Shown: piece by piece, positions 1-6,151 of the stretch | Layout of the letters: every line of letters starts with the position of its first letter | Numbering within the stretch: position 1 is the first letter of the stretch | Assembly: GCA_934216375.1 (NCBI GenBank) | Contig: CAKQBP010000063.1 | Span: forward strand, 1 to 7,447 | DNA: 7,447 nucleotides | Source: an uncultured Veillonella sp. | GTDB lineage: Bacteria; Bacillota; Negativicutes; Veillonellales; Veillonellaceae | Direction of reading: 5' to 3' | Position numbers and translations under genes: made by a program | The notes under the pieces: generated by a model | What the model was told of the DNA's origin: nothing | Databases searched by the model: none | The model's input: only the letters and a program-made list of their open reading frames with translations

Positions 1-140
1 ATTTCTTTTTTGATACCTTCACCAGGAACGATAAATAATGGATAAATTAAATCAGTTACGTCGAGTGTCGTTTCGCGTACCAAATCACGCATTTCTGGAT
101 TGATACGCAAGCGGCGAGGACGGTATGTTAAATCGTACAT
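1..140 (-). CDS. hemB: Delta-aminolevulinic acid dehydratase (porphobilinogen synthase), N-terminal part
   Basis: Only the first 46 codons are present; the gene continues past the left edge. The fragment begins MYDLTYRPRRLRINPEMRD and continues through LVRET and DLIYPLFIVPGEG, the characteristic N-terminal arm and first barrel strand of HemB. The family condenses two 5-aminolevulinate molecules to porphobilinogen in the cytoplasm. The active-site lysines and metal-binding residues lie beyond the window, so metal type cannot be judged. The ATG at 138-140 has a very good ribosome binding site (AGGAGGA, 145-151) that shares bases with the TAG stop of the upstream cobA-hemD gene, leaving a 9-nt gap. 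This makes it the last visible gene of the hem operon. Identity rests on the N-terminal motif only but is quite secure. Confidence 0.93.
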   Translation of the reverse strand, partial: MYDLTYRPRRLRINPEMRDLVRETTLDVTDLIYPLFIVPGEGIKKE

Positions 141-149
141 GTAATCCTC

Positions 150-1658
150 CTAAATGTCTTTTACAATAGCATTTACTAAGCCATCTGTTGTATATACATC
201 GCTAATGATAGCCGGTTTAAGACCTGCACTCATAGCCGTAGCAGCCGTAATTGGACCGATGCAAGCCACTTTAGTTTTGCCTAATAGCTCTAGTGCATTG
301 TCCCCCAATAATTGGATTGTATTTGTTACAGTAGAGGAGCTTGTGAAGGTAATATAATCTACATTGCCTTCTGTTAACGCTGTTACTAATGCTTCTTGTT
401 GAGATGTATCTTGTGTCGTTTCGTATAAGCGCAAGATATCTACATTCATATTGCGGTGACGCAAGCAACGTGGAATCACATCGCGTGCTACCTTTGGTTG
501 AATCAATAATACAGAATCCCCTGCACTGAGTTCTTCTTCAAGAGCCTCCACAGCAGATTCAGCCTTGTAGTCTACAGGAATGATATCCGGTACGATGCCA
601 TATTTTTGAAGTTCACGAGCCGTAGCACAGCCGATAGCCGCCACTTTAGAATTACCTAAAGCACGTGTATCTTTGCCTTCTTTATATAGAGCATCGAAGA
701 AGTAGCGAACCCCTTCACCAGATGTGAATACGATACATTGGTATTGTTTTGTATTATTAATGATACGTTTATCTTCCTCAAACAATTCCAATGGAGATGT
801 TTTGATTGCCGCTGCTTCCACTACATTTGCGCCTTGAGCCGCTAATTTTTCGCGGAATGCACTTGCTTGGGAGCGAGCGCGTGTGACTACGACAGTTTTG
901 CCGAATAAAGGTTTATTATCGAACCATTGTAATTTTTCACGAAGGTTGACAACATCACCTACTACGATGATAGCTGGCGCTTTCAATTGCGCCTTTGCTA
1001 CATCTTCAACGACATGTTCAAGGGTAGAAACCAATACCTCTTGTACTGGTTTTGTTCCCCACCGAACAAGTGCTACTGGTGTAGAGGCTGCCCGGCCATG
1101 GGCCATCAGCTTTTCGGCAATGACAGGCAAGTTGCCGACACCCATTACAAAGCAAAGTGTATCTACCGCCGTAGCAAGTCCTTCCCAATGGATACCGGAT
1201 ACTGCTTTTGTAGGATCCTCATGACCTGTTACCACCGCAAAAGATGTGGCCATAGCTCTTTGCGTTACAGGAATCCCTGCATAAGCAGGCGCTGCGATTG
1301 GAGATGTTACACCTGGCACGAATTCAAATGGTACACCGGCTTCACCAAGAGCCATCGCTTCTTCACCGCCGCGACCAAATACGAGTGGATCCCCGCCTTT
1401 TAAACGCGCCACAATTTTGCCTTCTTTACCTTTTTGGACTAATAGCTCATTGATTTCCCATTGATGCATTGTGTGATCTTTACATTGCTTACCAGCGTAA
1501 ATCAATTCAGCATCTGGACGTGCCCATTCTAACAGATGAGCATCCGCTAAATAATCATATACAATTACATCTGCCTTTTCGATGCATTCACGACCTTTTA
1601 CAGTGATAAGTTTAACATCGCCAGGGCCCGCACCAATTAGATATACCATACCTGTCAT
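150..1658 (-). CDS. cobA-hemD: Fused uroporphyrinogen III C-methyltransferase / uroporphyrinogen III synthase
   Basis: A 502-residue bifunctional protein. Residues 1 to about 245 are a SUMT (CobA) domain: VYLIGAGPGD (5-14), VARLKGGDPLVFGRGGEE (83-100) and VPGVTSPIAAPAYAGIPVTQR (114-134 region) are the family SAM- and substrate-binding motifs. Residues about 253-502 are a HemD domain, with FTSGEGVRYFF (311-321), TFTSSSTVTN (437-446) and CIGPITAATA (466-475). HemD closes and rearranges hydroxymethylbilane to uroporphyrinogen III; CobA then adds two SAM-derived methyl groups to give precorrin-2, the branch point to siroheme and cobalamin. Fusion places consecutive steps in one chain and is known in Firmicutes. 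The start is ATG at 1656-1658, overlapping the hemC stop as ATGA; AGGAAGGA (1667-1674) lies 8 nt upstream, which favours it over the internal Met4. Both domains look full length and no frameshift was seen. Confidence 0.96.
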   Translation of the reverse strand: MTGMVYLIGAGPGDVKLITVKGRECIEKADVIVYDYLADAHLLEWARPDAELIYAGKQCKDHTMHQWEINELLVQKGKEGKIVARLKGGDPLVFGRGGEEAMALGEAGVPFEFVPGVTSPIAAPAYAGIPVTQRAMATSFAVVTGHEDPTKAVSGIHWEGLATAVDTLCFVMGVGNLPVIAEKLMAHGRAASTPVALVRWGTKPVQEVLVSTLEHVVEDVAKAQLKAPAIIVVGDVVNLREKLQWFDNKPLFGKTVVVTRARSQASAFREKLAAQGANVVEAAAIKTSPLELFEEDKRIINNTKQYQCIVFTSGEGVRYFFDALYKEGKDTRALGNSKVAAIGCATARELQKYGIVPDIIPVDYKAESAVEALEEELSAGDSVLLIQPKVARDVIPRCLRHRNMNVDILRLYETTQDTSQQEALVTALTEGNVDYITFTSSSTVTNTIQLLGDNALELLGKTKVACIGPITAATAMSAGLKPAIISDVYTTDGLVNAIVKDI

Positions 1659-2593
1659 TTTATAATTCCTTCCTCTATGAGAGCATCCACAATGCGTTTG
1701 CCCCCTTCTTCGTATAAAGCTTTTGCAAGGTTTTTTCCAAGGATTTCTCCCTTTTTAGCAGGGCCAGAGATTTCCCCTTCGTACACAGTTTTTCCATCGA
1801 GGGATGCAATCATAGCCTTTAAAGTCAATTGACCTTTATTGATGGTACCATGTACGCCCATTGGCACTTGGCAACCACCATTTAATTGACGCAAGAAACT
1901 GCGCTCCCCTTCAACGGCATAGCGCGTTGCTTCGTCGTTGATAGGATCCAACATGTCAAGCATTTCCGTATCGTCGGCACGACACTCGATAGCGAGTGCC
2001 CCTTGTCCAACGGCAGGAATCATTTCATCGGCCTTGAAGACTTGTGTAATTTGGTCTTCTAAACCCAATCGCTTAAGGCCTGCTTGAGCCAAGATAACAC
2101 CGTCTAGCTTTTCCGTTTCAATTTTGCTCAAACGAGTCTGCACATTACCGCGAATCACCTCTACCTTTAGGTCAGGTCGGACATGTAATAGCTGTGCTTG
2201 CCGGCGTAAACTACTGGTACCAACGCGAGCGCCTTGTGGCAATTTGTCTAGTGTTTTATACACGGGACTCACTAGTGCATCATACGGCACTTCACGAGCG
2301 GAGATGGCACCAAGAGTAAGGCCTTCTGGCAACTCTGTAGGCATATCCTTTAAGCTATGTACGGCGATGTCGATGTCGCCTGCATGCATAGCCTCTTCTA
2401 ATTCAGCAGTAAATAAACCTTTACCACCAACTTGAGCCAGTGGTTTCTCTAGGATACGGTCACCTTTTGTATTAAAGTGAACCAGCTCTACCGTAATATT
2501 TGGGTACAGACGTTGTAATTCTGCACTAATATGTTCAGCCTGCCACAGGGCAAGGGCACTTTTTCGCGTGCCGATTCGAATATGATCTCTCAT
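1655..2593 (-). CDS. hemC: Porphobilinogen deaminase (hydroxymethylbilane synthase)
   Basis: A 312-residue cytoplasmic enzyme, close to the roughly 310 residues usual for the family. It polymerises four porphobilinogens to hydroxymethylbilane, the substrate of the HemD domain encoded next. Visible landmarks are IRIGTRKSALALWQAE (6-20 region), the HSLKDMPT loop with the catalytic aspartate (D83), VGTSSLRRQAQ (124-134) with substrate-binding arginines, and LNGGCQVPMG (237-246), whose C241 is the residue that carries the dipyrromethane cofactor. The ATG at 2591-2593 is preferred because AAGAAGG (2602-2608) sits 8 nt upstream and the protein then starts at the family's normal position; a TTG seven codons earlier would overlap the end of hemA. 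It begins 4 nt after the hemA stop and ends in an ATGA overlap with cobA-hemD, so translational coupling is likely. Confidence 0.97.
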   Translation of the reverse strand: MRDHIRIGTRKSALALWQAEHISAELQRLYPNITVELVHFNTKGDRILEKPLAQVGGKGLFTAELEEAMHAGDIDIAVHSLKDMPTELPEGLTLGAISAREVPYDALVSPVYKTLDKLPQGARVGTSSLRRQAQLLHVRPDLKVEVIRGNVQTRLSKIETEKLDGVILAQAGLKRLGLEDQITQVFKADEMIPAVGQGALAIECRADDTEMLDMLDPINDEATRYAVEGERSFLRQLNGGCQVPMGVHGTINKGQLTLKAMIASLDGKTVYEGEISGPAKKGEILGKNLAKALYEEGGKRIVDALIEEGIIK

Positions 2594-2597
2594 GGCA

Positions 2598-3869
2598 TTA
2601 GCCTTCTTTCTCAAGATTAAACATATCTTTGAATAAATCCCAGTACAAGCCTTCTTCCTCTGTACCAGCGATTTCGTTGAAGTGAATCATCGGTTCACGC
2701 AACATTTTGCGAATAATCATGCGACTCATAGAGTCCATAACACGGCGTTCCTTATCGGAAATATCTGGCAATTTAGCTAATGCGCGATGTAATTCACGAC
2801 GGCGAATGCGCTCAGCCTTTTCTGTGAGCAATGCCATCATAGGACGCACTGTTAAATAGCTCAACTTATCCAATAACTCTTCAATAGCATCATGAATAAT
2901 AGGCTCCGCACGACGAGCTTCTTCTTCGCGCTGCGCCTTATTTTCTTCTACTACACTTTCAAGAGAGTCAATATTAAATAGGTAAATACCGTCCAAATCT
3001 GCCACCGCAGGATCGATATCACGAGGTACCGCTATATCGATCATAACGATTGGTTCACCCTTGCGAAGAGTCGTAATTTTCTTCGCTTCTTTTTCAGTAA
3101 TAATATAATGCGGTGCCCCTGTAGATGTGATAAGAATATCCGCATCTTTAGCATACTCTACAAAGTTATCGAGCTTAACAGCTTTACCATTAAAGCGTTC
3201 CGCTAACATTTCAGCCTTAGCAAAGGTTCTATTAGATACGAAAATCGTTTTTACACCCTTCGCTTGTAAATGAGTAGCTGTCAATTCACTCATCGTACCA
3301 GCACCCAAAATAAGTACTGTAGCTTCGGATAATGGCTTATCTAAACTGTCCTCCGCAAGATTGACCGCCGTGTAACTAACAGATACAGGCGTATTAGCAA
3401 TGCCCGTATTAGTACGTACCTTTTTACCAACGCTAATAGCTCGTTGGAATAAAATATTAAAAATTGTTCCCGTACAGCCTGCGCTATAAGCCTGAATATA
3501 AGCCCCTTTTAATTGGCTCAAGATTTGGCCTTCCCCTAACACAAGGGAATCAAGACTAGCAGACACGCGGAATAGATGTTCAATACAATCTCGTTCTTCG
3601 TAGAAAAAGAATGCATCTTCATCGATATGATCCGCTCCTTTTAAGTCTTTTAACACTGCCAACATGTAATCCTTAGGGAATTCTACACCTTCTAAAGCAG
3701 CGTAAATTTCCGTTCTATTACAGGTGGATAATATAACGCATTCTGATACACAGTCAAATTCATAGAGGCGGTTTAGTGCGGCAACTACCTCGTCTTTATC
3801 AAACGAGAAACGTTCACGCACCTCTACAGCGGCACTTCTATGATTTAGACCTAATACCACTAATTGCAT
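2598..3869 (-). CDS. hemA: Glutamyl-tRNA reductase
   Basis: A 423-residue C5-pathway enzyme that reduces glutamyl-tRNA(Glu) with NADPH to glutamate-1-semialdehyde, the first committed step of tetrapyrrole synthesis. The N-terminal catalytic domain shows LGLNHRSAAVEVRER (6-20) and LSTCNRTEIYA (47-57), with the nucleophilic cysteine at the canonical position C50. H98 in the IEHLFRVSASLDSLVLGEGQI region corresponds to the conserved active-site histidine. The NADPH domain carries VLILGAGTMSELTA (185-198) and VSNRT (211-215). The C-terminal part, about 305-423, is the helical dimerisation region, rich in Arg and Glu. All expected active-site residues are present. The ATG at 3867-3869 has AGAGGAG (3880-3886) 10 nt upstream, lying inside the end of the preceding gene, which it overlaps by 32 nt. 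Presence of HemA rather than ALA synthase fits a non-alphaproteobacterial anaerobe. Confidence 0.97.
   Translation of the reverse strand: MQLVVLGLNHRSAAVEVRERFSFDKDEVVAALNRLYEFDCVSECVILSTCNRTEIYAALEGVEFPKDYMLAVLKDLKGADHIDEDAFFFYEERDCIEHLFRVSASLDSLVLGEGQILSQLKGAYIQAYSAGCTGTIFNILFQRAISVGKKVRTNTGIANTPVSVSYTAVNLAEDSLDKPLSEATVLILGAGTMSELTATHLQAKGVKTIFVSNRTFAKAEMLAERFNGKAVKLDNFVEYAKDADILITSTGAPHYIITEKEAKKITTLRKGEPIVMIDIAVPRDIDPAVADLDGIYLFNIDSLESVVEENKAQREEEARRAEPIIHDAIEELLDKLSYLTVRPMMALLTEKAERIRRRELHRALAKLPDISDKERRVMDSMSRMIIRKMLREPMIHFNEIAGTEEEGLYWDLFKDMFNLEKEG
2602..2608 (-). promoter_or_regulatory. Ribosome binding site deciding the hemC start
   Basis: AAGAAGG on the minus strand lies 8 nt before the ATG at 2593, inside the last codons of hemA. 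It supports the ATG over the upstream in-frame TTG at 2614, which lies before this site. Confidence 0.75.
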
Positions 3870-4485
3870 GGTTCAGTTTCTCCTCTATAATCGTCCACTC
3901 TCCCTTGAGAATGGCTTCAAATGTTTCTACCGTCAGATTGTCTCGCCAAAATTTCTGTCGAGCCTCTGGAGTAGGAAGCAGTAACTTTACTTCTTCTCTA
4001 AATATTTTAAGTCTAGGCATAGCCTTTTGCAACTGCCCATAACGATTCATCATATCTTGTCGTACGAGACGATTGATACGAGGCCCTACGTTGTTAGCAC
4101 TAATAGCAATATGAAGATCACCTAGTTCCAGGGATGATGGTACCGTAAATTTACAAGCACTCGGGTCATCACTACGGTTGGTCCACACTCGATGTTTTTT
4201 TCCTAGCTCATACAAGGTATCGTTTAACTCATGATTATCTGTGCAGATAAAGAATAAACTGCTCGTTATAATGAATTGTTCGTCATCACTGGTGAAAGCA
4301 CGGTCCCACCATATGATGCGCTTGTCCTTTGCCCATTGACTAATCGTATCCGTTACAGCAGGAGCGATAACGACAATATTACAAGGCTCGTCAATAAAGA
4401 GTTGCATCCGTCGTTCCGCTACTTCTCCGCCGCCTACGAATAGGATTATATCTTCAGTTGTAGGTTGAAATGTTATGGATACCAT
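3838..4485 (-). CDS. Precorrin-2 dehydrogenase / siroheme synthase-like protein (CysG N-terminal/Met8p family)
   Basis: A 215-residue protein matching the N-terminal half of CysG (SirC/Met8p type), which oxidises precorrin-2 to sirohydrochlorin with NAD and, in some members, inserts iron. It starts with a beta-strand leading to ILFVGGGEVAERR (14-26), a dinucleotide-binding turn. Further family matches are CTDNHELND (81-89), WTNRSDDPSACKFTVPSSL (101-119; D106/D107 cover the usual catalytic Asp position) and LGDLHIAISANNVGPRINRLVR (121-142 region). In typical members the last motif reads AIST/SGG-x-SP; here the glycine pair and serine are replaced by NNVG, so the chelatase or phosphoserine site is altered. 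ATG at 4483-4485 is the only ATG that keeps a family-length N-terminus. It is the first gene of the hem operon and supplies the step after CobA. Whether it is a dehydrogenase only or bifunctional cannot be decided from sequence. Confidence 0.87.
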   Translation of the reverse strand: MVSITFQPTTEDIILFVGGGEVAERRMQLFIDEPCNIVVIAPAVTDTISQWAKDKRIIWWDRAFTSDDEQFIITSSLFFICTDNHELNDTLYELGKKHRVWTNRSDDPSACKFTVPSSLELGDLHIAISANNVGPRINRLVRQDMMNRYGQLQKAMPRLKIFREEVKLLLPTPEARQKFWRDNLTVETFEAILKGEWTIIEEKLNHAISGIRSKS

Positions 4486-4496
4486 GGCTGTCCTAC

Positions 4497-4526
4497 TATA
4501 TACAAAAAAATCGGCTTGATGGTCAA
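4497..4526 (-). promoter_or_regulatory. Candidate sigma-A-type promoter of the hem operon, overlapping the terminator
   Basis: On the minus strand TTGACC (4526-4521) is followed, after 18 nt, by TATATA (4502-4497). The -35 matches the consensus at five of six positions and the -10 at four. The -35 lies in the loop and proximal arm of the ylmH terminator hairpin. A start about 7 nt after the -10 would fall near 4490, only a few bases before the ATG at 4485, giving a leaderless or nearly leaderless mRNA and excluding the weak AGGA at 4492-4495. An alternative -10, TATAGT (4500-4495), would need a 20-nt spacer. This is pattern matching only; the operon could instead be served by a promoter inside ylmH or by read-through. 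Confidence 0.38.
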
Positions 4527-4536
4527 GCCGATTTTT
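4504..4536 (-). terminator. Rho-independent terminator after ylmH
   Basis: A perfect inverted repeat pairs 4506-4519 with 4523-4536, 14 bp with a 3-nt loop (4520-4522). The core is TCGGCTTGA/TCAAGCCGA flanked by A/T pairs. On the minus strand the stem ends in a run of seven T (4510-4504), the classical intrinsic terminator form. It starts 6 nt after the ylmH stop and ends 18 nt before the next start codon, separating the yggS-sepF-proC-ylmH block from the hem block. The stem is symmetrical enough to terminate on the plus strand too, but no plus-strand gene approaches it. Confidence 0.9.
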
Positions 4537-4542
4537 AACTGC

Positions 4543-5328
4543 CTACATAAATCGTTTCAGATATACGCCGATACGCCCTTTACGAGAGGTACCTGTAATA
4601 GCTTCTACCTTCATTCGGCCACGACCACGCATGGAAATGACATCCCCTTCTTTAACCTCTTGGGATGCCCCCTTAGCTGGTTGCCAGTTTACTTGTAATA
4701 AGCCCGCATTGATAGCACTCACCAATTTAGTGCGAGATACACTAAATCCAGAGCTTGCTACCGCATCTAAACGCAAGGAAGCGACTGTAGTGCGGACTTC
4801 TTTAATTTTTTCTTCTTTTGGTGCAATATCTGATAACTCAATAGACTCTACAGATACGGAAACCATAGCAATTTTCGTAAAGTTTTGAATTACGAAATCA
4901 GCCACGCTTTCATCCACCATAATCTGAGCGCCCCCTTGCTGGACGATAACGTCCCCAAATTTGGAGCGATCAATGCCGAGGCCCATCAAGGAGCCTAGCA
5001 CATCGCGGTGAGTGAGCAATCGGAACCGAGGGTCCCAATTCACCTTAAGAGCGCGAATACCCATATCCACAGTACCGTTAAAATCGCTGTCTACAAAAGC
5101 GATACGAATCCGTTCCGCCCCTTTATAGCCACCGTCAGTTTTAACTGTTAACTGTGGGTAATTAGCCTTGATTGCGTCTGCAATGACAAGACCTGCAGGG
5201 CTCGTAAAATCCGCCACGCGATAGGGGCGACCTTTAACAACCTGCTCAGCCAAATCAAGCATGCGACGAGCTTCCTCACCGCTGCCACTGGCTTCAAAAT
5301 ATCGAATTAATTTACTAGTATCTGCCAA
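4543..5328 (-). CDS. ylmH: YlmH-type S4-domain RNA-binding protein
   Basis: A 261-residue cytoplasmic protein of the YlmH family. Residues 1 to about 165 are the YlmH-specific region, including RIRIAFVDSDF (73-83) and LTHRDVLGSLMGLGIDRSKFGDV (105-127 region), a family hallmark. Residues about 183-243 form an S4 RNA-binding domain (SLRLDAVASSGFSVSRTK, then AINAGLLQVNW and VKEGDVISMRGRGRM). In Bacillus the gene sits with sepF and divIVA, and the protein has been linked to ribosome-associated quality control; that role is from the family, not visible here. The start codon is TTG (5328-5326), 2 nt after the proC stop. GGGGA from the end of proC lies 7 nt upstream, the next Met is residue 23, and family N-termini align with the TTG start. 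A strong terminator follows directly, so it closes its operon. Confidence 0.93.
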   Translation of the reverse strand: MADTSKLIRYFEASGSGEEARRMLDLAEQVVKGRPYRVADFTSPAGLVIADAIKANYPQLTVKTDGGYKGAERIRIAFVDSDFNGTVDMGIRALKVNWDPRFRLLTHRDVLGSLMGLGIDRSKFGDVIVQQGGAQIMVDESVADFVIQNFTKIAMVSVSVESIELSDIAPKEEKIKEVRTTVASLRLDAVASSGFSVSRTKLVSAINAGLLQVNWQPAKGASQEVKEGDVISMRGRGRMKVEAITGTSRKGRIGVYLKRFM

Positions 5329-5330
5329 AA

Positions 5331-6125
5331 TTATTTCCCCAATTCATTCGACCGAGCAAGACATGCTACTACGCCGTCTTGGAGAGCACTGCGAAGTCCA
5401 CCTTTTTCCATGGCACCAATACCCGCAATGGTTGTGCCACCAGGGCTCGTCACTTGATCTCTTAGTACTGCAGGATGATTGCCACTTTCAAGAGCCATCT
5501 TACCTGCACCGTACATCGTTTGAGCCGCCGCCTTTATGGCCAACTGGCGTGGCAAACCAATGCGAACCCCCGCATCAGCTAATGCATCAAGGATGACAAA
5601 CATATAGCCAGGACCCGCACCAGATAGTGCGCCTAAGCGATCTAAATCGGCTTCGCTCACCACTGCTACCTCGCCTACAGCCTCAAATAAGGCTTGTACA
5701 GCACGACCTAGGTCAGTATTCACATCATCCCCGGCAAGTGCCGTCATCCCCGCACCAATAGAAGCCGGTGTATTTGGCATAGCTCTAAACCAGTTAGCTT
5801 GTGGAATCGCCGCATCAAGAGTATCTAATGTGACGCCTGCGGCAACAGAAATCATAACAGTCCCATAAGGTACTTCTTTTAAAGTCTCTAACACAGATGG
5901 TAACACTTGTGGTTTCACAGCCAATAGAATAGTGTTGTACTCGTTTACATTAGGCAATGTAGTAAAACCTACTACACCAAGCTCCTCTGCAAGAGCCTTA
6001 CATTGTTCTTCGCGACGCACTAGAATGTGTGTATCACAGGCTTTCAACACACCATGCTGTAATGCACCGCGCAATAGAGCGCCCCCCATTGAGCCAACGC
6101 CTATACATAGGGTTTTACCTAACAT
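5331..6125 (-). CDS. proC: Pyrroline-5-carboxylate reductase
   Basis: A 264-residue enzyme, normal length for ProC, that reduces 1-pyrroline-5-carboxylate to L-proline with NAD(P)H in the cytoplasm. The N-terminal Rossmann segment is LCIGVGSMGGALLRG (6-20). Further landmarks are LLAVKPQVL (67-75), FRAMPNTPASIGAGMTAL (113-130), LSGAGPGYMF (167-176) and the C-terminal dimer/substrate signature DQVTSPGGTTIAGI (223-236). The start is placed at the ATG at 6123-6125: GGTGGTGA (6131-6138) is 5 nt upstream, whereas an ATG five codons earlier (6138-6140) has only pyrimidine-rich sequence before it. It follows sepF by 26 nt and is almost contiguous with ylmH. proC is often found beside yggS and sepF in bacteria; co-transcription with division genes does not by itself imply a division role. 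Confidence 0.96.
   Translation of the reverse strand: MLGKTLCIGVGSMGGALLRGALQHGVLKACDTHILVRREEQCKALAEELGVVGFTTLPNVNEYNTILLAVKPQVLPSVLETLKEVPYGTVMISVAAGVTLDTLDAAIPQANWFRAMPNTPASIGAGMTALAGDDVNTDLGRAVQALFEAVGEVAVVSEADLDRLGALSGAGPGYMFVILDALADAGVRIGLPRQLAIKAAAQTMYGAGKMALESGNHPAVLRDQVTSPGGTTIAGIGAMEKGGLRSALQDGVVACLARSNELGK
5336..5340 (-). promoter_or_regulatory. Ribosome binding site for the TTG start of ylmH
   Basis: GGGGA on the minus strand, made from the last codons of proC, lies 7 nt before TTG at 5328. With the proC stop between site and start, the layout suggests translational coupling of ylmH to proC. Confidence 0.6.
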
Positions 6126-6130
6126 AGTTA

Positions 6131-6138
6131 TCACCACC
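6131..6138 (-). promoter_or_regulatory. Ribosome binding site deciding the proC start
   Basis: GGTGGTGA on the minus strand lies 5 nt before the ATG at 6125. The alternative ATG at 6140 overlaps this site's upstream edge and has only CT-rich sequence before it, so the shorter protein is favoured. Confidence 0.7.
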
Positions 6139-6151
6139 ATTTATAGAGAGA

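Noticed and set aside
987..1403. Plus-strand open frame of 138 codons opposite the CobA domain
   Set aside because: Composition rich in Cys, Trp and Arg is typical of an antisense shadow, and the opposite strand encodes well-conserved SUMT motifs.
2594..2614. N-terminal extension of hemC from TTG at 2614
   Set aside because: It would place the start before the ribosome binding site at 2602-2608 and add seven residues not usual in the family; ATG at 2593 is better supported.
4486..4542. Cobalamin riboswitch or T-box leader in front of the hem operon
   Set aside because: The gap is only 57 nt and is taken up by a simple terminator hairpin, with no room for a B12-box or T-box structure.
6126..6140. 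Longer proC starting at 6140
   Set aside because: No ribosome binding site precedes it, while GGTGGTGA is well placed for the ATG at 6125.
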